64,000 bases of DNA, taken from contig JBCCGK010000011.1 in assembly GCA_039029315.1 (NCBI GenBank), forward strand, positions 1-64,000, in the 5' to 3' direction. A model generated the notes under the pieces. That model was not told the DNA's origin. It saw only the letters and a program-made list of their open reading frames with translations, and did not search any database. A program made the position numbers and the translations under genes. Source of the DNA: JBCCCJ01 sp039029315. GTDB taxonomy: Bacteria; Bacteroidota; Bacteroidia; J057. Positions 19,277 to 27,532 of the stretch are shown here, piece by piece; the stretch's first letter is position 1; each line of letters opens with the position of its first letter.

Positions 19277-19846
19277 CTAGGCTCCCAGTTCTTTATTCAA
19301 CCAGGCTTTGGCGAATCGCCAGTCTCGCCTGACTGTCGGACCAGAAATCCCCAGGACTTCTGCGATCTCCTCCTCTTTGAGCCCTCCAAAAAAACGCATT
19401 TCTACCACCTTCGCCTGCCTTTCGGAGAGCTGACTCAGGCGTGTCAATGCCTCGTCCAAAGCCAGTACGGCTTCAGGACGCATCTCATCCTGGACCATGT
19501 CTTCATATAAGGTGACCGCATGGCCGCCACCGCCTCGCTTCACAGCATTGCGCTTGCGGGCATAATTGATCAGAATCCGTCGCATGGCCTGAGAGGCGAT
19601 GGCAAAAAAATGAGCTCGGTTTTGCCAACTCACCTTGGTTTGCACAACCAGTTTCATATAAGCTTCATGAACCAGAGCAGATGTGTCAAGGGTATGGCCG
19701 CTTCTTTCTTGTCGAAGGTGATTTCTGGCTATTTGTTCGAGCGCTTCATAGATCAGGGGAATAAGTTTGGAAGAAGCTTCTGAATCTCCAGCGCTTAAGG
19801 CTTTCAGTAGTTCGGTAGGATGTTGATTGGCGGGAATTTCACTCAT
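19277..19846 (-). CDS. ECF-subfamily RNA polymerase sigma factor (TIGR02999 type)
   Basis: A 189-residue sigma-70-family protein. Region 2 spans about residues 50-115 (LVHEAYMKL, then RRILINYARKRNA with the basic -10 recognition helix), followed by a KRGGGG linker characteristic of this subfamily, and region 4 over about 130-185 (LSERQAKVVEMRFFGG, then a helix-turn-helix EEIAEVLGISGPTVRRDWRFAK). This subfamily is habitually encoded beside Ser/Thr kinases with sensor domains, as here, where the kinase gene follows on the same strand. By established pattern the kinase may control the sigma factor in place of an anti-sigma factor; the target genes are unknown. Confidence 0.9.
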   Translation of the reverse strand: MSEIPANQHPTELLKALSAGDSEASSKLIPLIYEALEQIARNHLRQERSGHTLDTSALVHEAYMKLVVQTKVSWQNRAHFFAIASQAMRRILINYARKRNAVKRGGGGHAVTLYEDMVQDEMRPEAVLALDEALTRLSQLSERQAKVVEMRFFGGLKEEEIAEVLGISGPTVRRDWRFAKAWLNKELGA

Positions 19847-19915
19847 AGGAAAAAAAAGTTACACCAAGATGATCGGATTTGTCAGGACTTGACGCGATTA
19901 CCAGTGAACGTCATG

Positions 19916-19946
19916 TGAAAGTAATCAGTTGTAGAAAATCCAACAA
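19916..19946 (-). promoter_or_regulatory. Candidate promoter for the sigma factor gene
   Basis: On the minus strand TTG (19946-19944), 20 bases, then TACTTTCA (19923-19916), two mismatches from the TAnnTTTG consensus. It lies in the 105-base divergent gap shared with the tail-fibre-like gene on the plus strand. Confidence 0.35.
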
Positions 19947-19951
19947 TTAAA

Positions 19952-21409
19952 ATGAAAGTTATGAAAAATTATCGTGAATCGCTTTTCCCACATGTTCTGT
20001 CTGTACTCCTTACGCACTTCATTGCACTTTTATTTTTTGTGTTAGGAAGCTTTTTTTCAGCATCTGCTCAGGTAGTTCCAGAAGAGCTCAACTATCAGGC
20101 GGTTATTCGAGATGGCGGGACACTGCTCACCAACCAGGGATTGAATATTGAATTTACCTTGTTATCCGGTGGCGTGGAAGTTTACAAAGAAGTCCAAAAT
20201 CTTACTACAGACGACCGTGGCTTGATTCAGACTGAGATTGGAGATGGGACGCCTTCTTTTGGATCGATAGAAGGTGTGCCCTGGGAAAGTGGAGATGTAG
20301 AACTCAGTGTATCTATGGATGTGGGAAATGGCTTTGTTTTTATGGGTACTTCTGAGATGGAGAGCGTGCCTTTCAGTATGTTTTCAGAACAGGTCGCTGA
20401 TATTTCAGACCATAATCTCAGTGCGCTGAGTGATGTTGAGATTGATTCGGCTGTCACTGGTGATGTTCTCACTTTCGATGGAGACAAGTGGACGAGTGAG
20501 CAGTTGGAGATTGAGCATCCCTGGCAAGAAAATGGAAATACCATTCACTATGATGGAAGTAGCGTAGGGATTCGGACTTCCGCGCCTACCTCTACCTTGA
20601 CTGTGAGGGGAAATACAGACTTGCTGGATATCGCTACCAGCAACCGCAAGATTCGCTTGACAGGGGTGAGTCGTGGCTCAGCAGATTTTACCGGATCAGC
20701 TGGCTCACGCAATGCCATCATCACCAATACCGCAGGATCTCTGGACAATGGATTTATGGGGATATACAATACCGCATCTGAACTTCGTGCCTATATGGAA
20801 GTTCCTACTTCCAATGTTGGTCGAATCATTACCCGCGGGCCAGCCAATACCCGAAATGCTGTCATGACCTGGCTCAATGGCTGTATTGATTGTGGCTATA
20901 TCAGTGTCTATGATGCCAATTCACAGGAAGCAGGGATGTATGTGAACAGCTCCGGGCAGGGAATCGTCTTTGGAGATGTCAAGAACTTCCGTATGGAACA
21001 TCCTACGCTACCTGGAAAAGAAATCTGGTATGCCTCTTTGGAAGGCCCGGAAGCTGGAGCATATGATAGAGGGACCGCCCAACTGATCAATGGCAAGGCA
21101 GAGATATTTTTCTCCGAACATTTTGAAATGGTGGCTGCTAGCGAAGGGATGACAGTGGTCCTGACACCGCTCTCTGGTTCTTCCAAAGGTCTGGCTGTGA
21201 TCAACAAAAGTGGATCTGGCTTTGAAGTGGTAGAGCTATTCGATGGAAAAGGAACTTATGGTTTTGATTGGGAGGTGAAAGCAATTCGCAAAGGATATGA
21301 AGATTATCGGGTGATCAGAGATGCTTCAGAATCTCGACCCGGTGGACAAATTGAGTGGGAACGCGAACATGAGAAGAATCCTGCTGGTATCCCAACTGAG
21401 AATGATTGA
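19952..21409 (+). CDS. Secreted tail-fibre-like protein of unknown function
   Basis: A 485-residue exported protein. Signal peptide over about residues 1-40, ending SASAQ. The mature N-terminus starts with the phrase ELNYQAVIRD, frequent in Bacteroidota surface proteins, and includes a beta-sandwich to about 150. The middle (about 190-330) is a repetitive beta-rich region with recurring NAxxTxxxGxxDxGYxxxY-like units resembling fibre or adhesin stalks. The C-terminal region (about 340-440: HPTLPGKEIWYASLEGPEA) resembles a capping domain seen in such proteins. An alternative ATG three codons downstream is equally possible. The next gene encodes a T9SS-tagged protein and may be co-transcribed (51-base gap). 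Confidence 0.65.
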   Translation: MKVMKNYRESLFPHVLSVLLTHFIALLFFVLGSFFSASAQVVPEELNYQAVIRDGGTLLTNQGLNIEFTLLSGGVEVYKEVQNLTTDDRGLIQTEIGDGTPSFGSIEGVPWESGDVELSVSMDVGNGFVFMGTSEMESVPFSMFSEQVADISDHNLSALSDVEIDSAVTGDVLTFDGDKWTSEQLEIEHPWQENGNTIHYDGSSVGIRTSAPTSTLTVRGNTDLLDIATSNRKIRLTGVSRGSADFTGSAGSRNAIITNTAGSLDNGFMGIYNTASELRAYMEVPTSNVGRIITRGPANTRNAVMTWLNGCIDCGYISVYDANSQEAGMYVNSSGQGIVFGDVKNFRMEHPTLPGKEIWYASLEGPEAGAYDRGTAQLINGKAEIFFSEHFEMVAASEGMTVVLTPLSGSSKGLAVINKSGSGFEVVELFDGKGTYGFDWEVKAIRKGYEDYRVIRDASESRPGGQIEWEREHEKNPAGIPTEND

Positions 21410-21460
21410 TCGATTCATTCCATGTATCCTCTTTTTCATCACCATCAAATAATTATCCAG

Positions 21461-21961
21461 ATGAAACCCATCATTCTGATCAATCTCTTGCTCCTGCTAA
21501 TGATCACAGCATCGGCCCAACTCAGCATCGAACGACAAGTGATCGGCAGCTCCGGAAGCAAATTACAATTCGGGAACCTTAGTCAGGATTTTACGATCGG
21601 AGAACCCGTAATCGCGACATTTAACAACATCGACCTGGTGCTGAGTCAGGGATTTCATCAAGGAAATCTTGGACCAGCCAATTCCCTTCAACCCTTGTTG
21701 GAGCCAGGTGAGTTGACGATATATCCACAACCTGCCCAGACAGTATTGTTTATCAGGTTGGCTACCTCATTTCCGACTGCACTTAGAATAGAAGTCTATG
21801 ACCTGTTGGGGAGGCAAATGCTGGGGAAAAGGAACGCATTGCCCGCCCATCAGTCTGAGATGCAGTTGGAGATTAGGGAGTTGAATGCAGGAGCCTATAT
21901 TCTACGCTTGACAGATGCGCATGGCAGATTGATTGGCAGTAGAAAGTGGCTAAAACTGTAA
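21461..21961 (+). CDS. Small secreted protein with a T9SS type A C-terminal sorting domain
   Basis: A 166-residue protein made of a signal peptide (residues 1-20, ending ITASA), a short segment of about 60 residues with the SxGE-V and LSQGFHQG pattern common in Bacteroidota surface proteins, and a C-terminal sorting domain (about 85-166): LTIYPQPA, RIEVYDLLGRQM, then LNAGAYILRL and a final KWLKL. Such a domain directs export across the outer membrane by the type IX system and is cleaved on the cell surface. So little remains besides the tag that it may be a partner or leader for the preceding fibre-like protein. The start at 21461 is chosen because the signal peptide begins there; the frame is open to 21422. 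Confidence 0.8.
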   Translation: MKPIILINLLLLLMITASAQLSIERQVIGSSGSKLQFGNLSQDFTIGEPVIATFNNIDLVLSQGFHQGNLGPANSLQPLLEPGELTIYPQPAQTVLFIRLATSFPTALRIEVYDLLGRQMLGKRNALPAHQSEMQLEIRELNAGAYILRLTDAHGRLIGSRKWLKL

Positions 21962-22128
21962 TTCAGTAAGGGGACAAATTTATTTGTGAGGGAAATAGTG
22001 GGCATAGGGGAAAAAAGGGAGAAATCTTACCAGTCAAGCCAGTATATCCCCTATTCCCCTTATACCCAAAATCAACCCTAATATTGTCTATCCACTTCAC
22101 ACAAGAACTATTTGCATTGTTTCTTTGC

Positions 22129-22162
22129 GGGTGGAGAATATGATTCTTCACCCGTTTTCTTA
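22129..22162 (+). terminator. Candidate terminator after the T9SS-tagged gene
   Basis: An 11-base stem, GGGTGGAGAAT / ATTCTTCACCC with one mismatch and a three-base loop, is followed by a T-rich run (GTTTTCTTATTCT). It lies in the 329-base gap between convergent genes; nothing else is seen there apart from a weak GGGNATAGGGGAA inverted repeat. Confidence 0.5.
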
Positions 22163-22290
22163 TTCTCCCTCACTGGGTATGGAGTACATGTTTGGACACA
22201 TATAACAAATCCCTAACAACTTGTGCTCTCCCATGTTACTTTCCTAAATGATGATCAAAAAGGATGATTATGATCTGGCATTGAGCCGTC

Positions 22291-23517
22291 TTAATGCTTG
22301 GCATCAAAGGGAATGTATCGCTCCCATTCCCAGGGAGTATAGACATCGCCGATTCCCTTTTCCAACACATACTTGAAGATACTTTCGCCATTGTCGCTAT
22401 TGGTCATGAGGATGATGCCAATGTGTTGTTCTGGAAAAATGATAGAGTAATGCTGAAACCCATCATCATGGCCTTCCTTGAATGCTCCCCAGCCATGAGG
22501 AGTCTGTAAGATCCCCCATCCCAGGCCATACCCTAATTGGATATCGTCATGGGCATCGGTGTCTTCCCAGGAACTTGCACCAAATTGATGTCTGGATTGG
22601 ATGCGAACTTGTGGGGCAAACATCAGGCGGGTGACAGGAGATGAATCCTGAACAAGCTGCATGATATGCTGGACAAAGCGAGTGTAATCTTCCAGAGTGG
22701 TTTCCATAGATCCTGCGGCTCCAGCTTCATCTTCTCTGTCTTTGGGGATAAGGCTTTGATCCGCCCGATGTCCGAGGCAGTACCTTCCTTCGAATCGCTC
22801 TTGCCAAATATAGCTGGTCATCTGCATGTTTAATGGCAGGAAAATGCGTTCCTGTGCCAATTCTTCCAGTCCTTGTCCGCTGATCTGCTCTACCACAAAC
22901 TGCAAGAGACTGATGCCTTCTCCAGAATAGCTGTATCTCGCCCCCGGCTCAAACAAAATTCGGATCTTCCCATCCGGGTCAAAATCAAATTCTCGGGTCA
23001 TCCACCGCCAATTCGGAAATCCTGTTGTGTGATTCATACACATCCGAGCCGTGATCTGTGTATATCTTGGATCATCTGTCAGATCGCCATACCCGCGCCA
23101 GTCTTTTTCAAATGGAATCTCTGGCAGGGGGTGATTCAGGTATTCTTGCAAGGGCTTGTCCAGATCCAACTGCCCTTCTTCTACCAATTGAGCAACGAGA
23201 TACGCAAACACTGCTTTGCTAAAGGATGCAGCATAAAATAGCTGATCCGTTCTCAAGGAGTCTCCGGTTTCGGCATTCGCCAACCCAAATGCACGCTGAT
23301 AGATGGGCTCATTGTGATTGATGATAGACAATGCCATCCCCGTAACCTGAGCAGAGTCCATCAAGTCCTGAAGGTGATGAGTAAGGTCTGCTCTCTCAAT
23401 CGTAGAACCGTCAATTCTGCTGATAGATGGGACGGGAGAAATTGTGCAACTCATAAGAAGGGGCATCAAACAAATACACAAAGAAAACGGCTGGAAAAAC
23501 TGAGGAGATATGGTCAT
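22291..23517 (-). CDS. Beta-lactamase-family serine hydrolase, lipoprotein
   Basis: A 408-residue protein with lipobox LMSC (Cys24) and the serine beta-lactamase/DD-peptidase fold. The SxxK motif is S98-F-S-K101, the second motif is in YSYSGEGISLL (the Y-x-N position, here Y-S-G), and a C-terminal GHDDGF segment stands where the HxG/KTG motif is expected. Members of this class C-like family include esterases, D-amino-acid peptidases and true lactamases. Its location on the outer face of a membrane and the lack of regulatory neighbours make resistance unproven. The gene is alone; a dispersed repeat begins about 50 bases upstream of its start. Confidence 0.9.
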   Translation of the reverse strand: MTISPQFFQPFSLCICLMPLLMSCTISPVPSISRIDGSTIERADLTHHLQDLMDSAQVTGMALSIINHNEPIYQRAFGLANAETGDSLRTDQLFYAASFSKAVFAYLVAQLVEEGQLDLDKPLQEYLNHPLPEIPFEKDWRGYGDLTDDPRYTQITARMCMNHTTGFPNWRWMTREFDFDPDGKIRILFEPGARYSYSGEGISLLQFVVEQISGQGLEELAQERIFLPLNMQMTSYIWQERFEGRYCLGHRADQSLIPKDREDEAGAAGSMETTLEDYTRFVQHIMQLVQDSSPVTRLMFAPQVRIQSRHQFGASSWEDTDAHDDIQLGYGLGWGILQTPHGWGAFKEGHDDGFQHYSIIFPEQHIGIILMTNSDNGESIFKYVLEKGIGDVYTPWEWERYIPFDAKH

Positions 23518-23568
23518 AGGGGGTAGCTAAGGGACATACGGTTAAAGTAAGTATTTGATCCTGTTGAT

Positions 23569-23766
23569 TAATACAGTGGAACACAAGTTTCTTATGATTT
23601 TCCCTGAACCCCCCTTTTCGCCTAATATCCCCCCTCAAGAGGTGGGACTGGCAAGAATTTTCCTGCTTTTCAGCAGAAAAGGCCTTGTGCGAAGTCCCAT
23701 TTGTAAGGGGACTGGCCAGTGCGAAGGGGTTCAATAAAATATCAAAAAACTTTGGTTACAATGTAT
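23569..23766 (+). repeat. Dispersed repeat, copy B (inverted relative to 1928-2155)
   Basis: Reverse-complement match to copy A, from AATACAGTGGAACACAAGTT to TTACAATGTA. It lacks the two palindromic insertions seen in copy A. The hairpin CTGCTTTTCAGCAG and the CCCTCAAGAGGTGGGACTGG block are conserved. It sits in the 475-base divergent gap between the beta-lactamase-family gene and the methyltransferase gene; the remaining 225 bases hold nothing I recognise. Confidence 0.85.
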
Positions 23767-23992
23767 TAAGCTGCTCGAATCTCCAACTGATACGCTGGCT
23801 GGGATATTTCCTCTGAGACGATCGATATGGAATGTTTGTTACTTCCAGGGAAGATGTTTCATCCAGCCACTTCAACTTGGGCACACTCAGTTCGTTTGAG
23901 AACCCATACCCTTAAATGGCTTTCGTGCAAAATCAGGCCTCGGGTCTGGGATAATTCACGATCACACCTTATTTTACTTCCAAAGAATCCAA

Positions 23993-24772
23993 ATGACATT
24001 CAGTGTGCGTGTATCTCTCTTGCTGGTGTTTATCCTGATCGGATTACTCACTGCATGTAGTCAATCTAGCCAGGTCAGTCAACAAGCTTCAGAACAAGCC
24101 TCAGAAGATAAATCTACGCCAATGCCTGCGTCTCCCCCAAATTATTATGAGCAGGGGACACAAAGTTACGACGGCATCGGCAAATATTACCAAGGTCGGG
24201 AGATCTCTCAGGTCATGGGACATTTGGGAGCAGAATGGCTTGAACGTCCTGAGCGAGAAGCTGAAGAAAAAGGAAGCATGATGCTCGCATCCTTGGCACT
24301 GAAGCCAACAGATGTCGTCGCAGATATCGGGGCAGGTTCTGGCTATTTTGCCTTTAGGATGGCCAAATTGCTCCCAGAAGGCAAGGTGTTGGCACAAGAC
24401 ATTCAGCCTGAGATGTTGGAGATTATGCGACTTAAACAGCAAGACAATGGGATGAAAAATGTCGAATTTGTGCTCGGTACTGAACAAGATCCTCGACTTC
24501 CTGCCAATAGTGTAGATGTGGCCATCATGGTCGATGTGTATCATGAATTCAACTATCCACGTGAGATGATGGAAAAGATTGTGGCTTCCCTTAAAGAAGG
24601 TGGAAGAATCATTCTGGTTGAATACAGAGGAGAAGATCCCACTGTTCCCATCAAGCCCCTGCACAAAATGACTGCTGCCCAGGCCGAAAAGGAAATGAAG
24701 CAGGTTGGGATGCGATTATTGGAGAACAAGGACATTCTGCCCAGACAGCATATCCTGATTTTTGGCAAATAA
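23993..24772 (+). CDS. Class I SAM-dependent methyltransferase with a lipoprotein signal
   Basis: A 259-residue protein. The N-terminus has a hydrophobic segment and lipobox LTAC (Cys22), then a Ser/Gln/Ala-rich linker, then a standard class I methyltransferase core: motif I VADIGAGSGYFAF (about residues 104-116), the acidic end of strand 2 in LAQDIQ, and VDVAIMVDVYHEF for the motif II/III region. The methyl acceptor is unknown. A methyltransferase outside the cytoplasm would lack an obvious S-adenosylmethionine supply, which makes the apparent export signal noteworthy. The start is fixed by the signal peptide. It is transcribed alone. Confidence 0.8.
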   Translation: MTFSVRVSLLLVFILIGLLTACSQSSQVSQQASEQASEDKSTPMPASPPNYYEQGTQSYDGIGKYYQGREISQVMGHLGAEWLERPEREAEEKGSMMLASLALKPTDVVADIGAGSGYFAFRMAKLLPEGKVLAQDIQPEMLEIMRLKQQDNGMKNVEFVLGTEQDPRLPANSVDVAIMVDVYHEFNYPREMMEKIVASLKEGGRIILVEYRGEDPTVPIKPLHKMTAAQAEKEMKQVGMRLLENKDILPRQHILIFGK

Positions 24773-24887
24773 CCCAATAGACCAGAATTCTAAAGAAGAA
24801 TGAATAAATGTTCTGCAAAGCAGCTGCCACATCGGAATATCAGATCGCTAGAGAAGGGGAGAGTGGGTAGGAGAACACCAGGACCTG

Positions 24888-25319
24888 CTAATGGACTGTC
24901 CTCCCTCCAGATCTATCATTCTTCACCATCTTCTTCATGACTTCAGTCATTTTTTCTTCCAACTCTGTCAAGCCGTTATACGCCAAAAAATAATCTGCAC
25001 TCCCTCCGACCGTAGTAGAATAGGAAGCCTCCTGGCGCTTCAGATAGATAATCGGGATGCCTTTGGCAACAGCATAGCCTACTTCCACGCCAACTCCGAT
25101 GGCCTTTTTGCTCAGTTCGACGATCAATACATCTGAGGCATCCAGATCGCGAAAGGCTGTCTGCATCATTTCTGTAGCCTGATCAGCAGTAAATGAATAG
25201 ACATCAACAAACACAAACAGGGAATACTGAAAAGAAGCCAGACACCGTTTGAGTTGATCGATTTCTGCATCGAAGCGAGGACGGTTGGACAGGCTGATCC
25301 CAAAATAAGCTTTTCGCAT
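24888..25319 (-). CDS. Nucleoside 2-deoxyribosyltransferase-like protein
   Basis: A 143-residue protein of the nucleoside deoxyribosyltransferase/TIR-related Rossmann group. It begins with KAYFGISLS, has the central DASDVLIVELSKKAIGVGVEVGYA segment containing the expected catalytic Glu in the GVEVGYA helix, and the following strand IPIIYLKR. These enzymes cleave N-glycosidic bonds of nucleosides or related compounds. The start at 25319 is chosen because the fold begins there; the open frame continues upstream but overlaps the divergent oxidoreductase gene. The 76-base gap to that gene must hold both promoters. Confidence 0.75.
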   Translation of the reverse strand: MRKAYFGISLSNRPRFDAEIDQLKRCLASFQYSLFVFVDVYSFTADQATEMMQTAFRDLDASDVLIVELSKKAIGVGVEVGYAVAKGIPIIYLKRQEASYSTTVGGSADYFLAYNGLTELEEKMTEVMKKMVKNDRSGGRTVH

Positions 25320-25395
25320 AGACTCAGAATGTAAAGTTCGTCTATAATATTCTACAAAACTTCTATATTTACCCAAACCTAAACCACAAATCATT

Positions 25396-26739
25396 ATGGC
25401 TTCTCGACGACTATTTCTACAACAAGCTGCATTGGGCAGTGCTGGCATGTTTGCTTTTGTTCCTTCTGAAGTATTGGCTGAACAACGAAAACCTGTTTCT
25501 GCCAATGACAAAATTCGGATGGGAGTGATTGGATGCAATGGGATGGGCTGGAGCAATATGAGGTCTCATCTGCAAATCGACGAAGTAGAATGTGTCGCAG
25601 TCTGTGATGTGGATCAAAAAGTAGTCGACAAAAGGGCAGCGAATGTAGAAAAAATTCAGGGAAGCAAACCCGCTCAATACAATGATTATCGCAAGCTGCT
25701 GAAAGATAAAGACATTGACGCTGTCATCATTGGTACTCCAGATCATTGGCACTGCAAAATCATGGTCGATGCGGTGGAGGCTGGCAAACATGTTTATGTC
25801 GAAAAACCCCTGGCCAACTCTATTGAAGAATGCAACATCATGATGGCTGCTGCCAAAAAAAGTGGAAAAATGGTACAGGTAGGCCAATGGCAACGGAGTG
25901 GCTTCCATTACAAGCAGGCAATGGACTATGTTCATTCTGGCAAATTGGGCCAGATTCGGCTGGTGAAAGTCTGGGCCTATCAGGGGTGGATGAAACCTGT
26001 CAATGTCAAGCCTGACAGCGCGCCTCCCACTGGGGTAGACTACGATATGTGGCTGGGCCCCGCTCCCAAGCGCGCCTTCAATCCGAATCGATTTCACTTC
26101 AACTTCCGCTGGTATTGGGATTATGCAGGAGGCTTGATGACGGATTGGGGTGTACATGAAATTGACATTGCCCTCTTTACGATGGGCGTAAGTGCCCCCA
26201 AATCTGTGATGGCATCTGGTGGCAAACTTGCCTATCCCAACGATGCTTCTGAGACGCCAGACACACTCCAGACAGTCTTTGAGTATGAGAACTTCAATAT
26301 GCTGTGGGAACATGCCACCGGGATTGATGGAGGAAACTATGGCCGAACAGAGGGCATTGCTTTTATCGGAAACAATGGAACATTGGTGGTGAATCGGCAA
26401 GGATGGGAAGTGATTCCGGAGACAGAACGGAAGTCTGGCATCGTGCAATACAAACTTGAAGGCTTTCCGAAGCAGGATCGACCCAGAAATGCTGACTACC
26501 TGGCTGCACATACCCGGAACTTCATCCAATCGATCAAGGCCAATGACCAAAGCAAGCTCAACACCAACATTGTCTCTGGAAGTGTAGCTGCAATCAATGC
26601 GCATATGGGCAATATTGCCTACAAGACTGGGCGGAAAATCTATTGGGATGCTGAGAATGGCAATTTTGGCAATGATTCGGAAGCAAACGCCCTGATCAAT
26701 GCTGCTTATCACAATGGATGGAAGCTGCCCAAAATATGA
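25396..26739 (+). CDS. Gfo/Idh/MocA-family oxidoreductase with a Tat signal
   Basis: A 447-residue NAD(P)-dependent oxidoreductase. The N-terminus has a twin-arginine signal (SRRLFLQQ, then a hydrophobic segment ending around LAEQ), so it is exported folded with its cofactor. The Rossmann domain starts IRMGVIGCNGMG (about residues 40-52) and the family lysine is in VEKPL (about 136-140). The C-terminal domain carries GGLMTDWGVHEIDIA. In Bacteroidota such exported enzymes act on sugars, often 3-keto-sugar or glycoside chemistry. No sugar-degradation genes are adjacent; the DUF1080 protein at 53390 belongs to a family often found with them. Confidence 0.9.
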   Translation: MASRRLFLQQAALGSAGMFAFVPSEVLAEQRKPVSANDKIRMGVIGCNGMGWSNMRSHLQIDEVECVAVCDVDQKVVDKRAANVEKIQGSKPAQYNDYRKLLKDKDIDAVIIGTPDHWHCKIMVDAVEAGKHVYVEKPLANSIEECNIMMAAAKKSGKMVQVGQWQRSGFHYKQAMDYVHSGKLGQIRLVKVWAYQGWMKPVNVKPDSAPPTGVDYDMWLGPAPKRAFNPNRFHFNFRWYWDYAGGLMTDWGVHEIDIALFTMGVSAPKSVMASGGKLAYPNDASETPDTLQTVFEYENFNMLWEHATGIDGGNYGRTEGIAFIGNNGTLVVNRQGWEVIPETERKSGIVQYKLEGFPKQDRPRNADYLAAHTRNFIQSIKANDQSKLNTNIVSGSVAAINAHMGNIAYKTGRKIYWDAENGNFGNDSEANALINAAYHNGWKLPKI

Positions 26740-26851
26740 GGTATGGCTTCACCAATTGAATGTTTGGTCTGAAAATAATTGTTGAGCACTGAGAGTGCAT
26801 TCCTATTTGTTTACCCATAACCATATCGGTGAACCAAATGTCTATTTGTTT

Positions 26852-27532
26852 ATGAAAACCCTCGGCATGATAGGCGGTACGTCCTGGTATTCTACCATTG
26901 AATACTATCGCTATATCAACAGTATGATTGGTGAGCAGTTTGGGAAACATACCACCCCTCCCTTACTCCTCTACAGTCTGAATGTACGCTTGATGGCCAA
27001 TGGAGAGTGGGAAGCGATCAGGCAGACGTATCTATCGATCTCTTTGAAGCTACAACAAGCCGGTGCAGAAGCCATTTTGATCTGTGCGAATACTCCACAT
27101 AAGGTTTGTCCATTTGTAGCCCCTCAATTGGATATTCCATTCATTCATATTGCTGATGCAACTGCAGAAGAAGCCCGACGCCTCGGGCTAGATCGGCTAG
27201 GCTTGCTTGGAACCAAGCATGTGATGGAAGAGGACTTTATCTCCGGATACCTGAAAGACAATCACAATATCCAGACTCTCATCCCGAATCAGGAAGGAAG
27301 AGAATTGGTGAATCAACTCATTGTCGATGAATTAACGCAAGGAGTTTTTTTGCCGGATTCCAGGGACTCAGTGATCCGGGAAATGAATGTATTGTCATCC
27401 CAGGGAGCTGAGGGTATGATTCTCGGTTGCACGGAATTACCCATCTTGATTCAACCCAAAGATGTAAGCTATCCGATCCTCAACACGACTTATCTTCATG
27501 CGAAGAAGGCAGTAGAGTTTATCTTGAGTTAG
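26852..27532 (+). CDS. Aspartate/glutamate racemase-family protein
   Basis: A 226-residue cofactor-independent amino-acid racemase. It starts KTLGMIGGTSWYST and has the two catalytic cysteines expected for the family, in ILICANTPH (about residues 81-89) and MILGCTELP (about 188-196). Such enzymes interconvert L- and D-aspartate, glutamate or broader amino acids; specificity cannot be read. I place the start at 26852 because the frame upstream is not family-like. Its last 14 bases overlap the end of the convergent helicase gene. Confidence 0.88.
   Translation: MKTLGMIGGTSWYSTIEYYRYINSMIGEQFGKHTTPPLLLYSLNVRLMANGEWEAIRQTYLSISLKLQQAGAEAILICANTPHKVCPFVAPQLDIPFIHIADATAEEARRLGLDRLGLLGTKHVMEEDFISGYLKDNHNIQTLIPNQEGRELVNQLIVDELTQGVFLPDSRDSVIREMNVLSSQGAEGMILGCTELPILIQPKDVSYPILNTTYLHAKKAVEFILS

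Noticed and set aside
22291..23517. Calling the beta-lactamase-family lipoprotein an antibiotic-resistance gene
   Set aside because: The fold is shared by many esterases and peptidases; the second motif is Y-S-G rather than Y-x-N and there are no resistance-linked neighbours.
24888..25556. Long version (222 residues) of the deoxyribosyltransferase-like protein
   Set aside because: It would overlap the start of the divergent oxidoreductase gene by 160 bases and the added residues are not family-like; the start at 25319 fits.
25417..26712. A 431-codon open frame on the minus strand opposite the Gfo/Idh/MocA gene
   Set aside because: It lies wholly antisense to a clear oxidoreductase with a Tat signal and family motifs; its translation is Cys/His/Ile-rich without any domain. 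It is a shadow frame.
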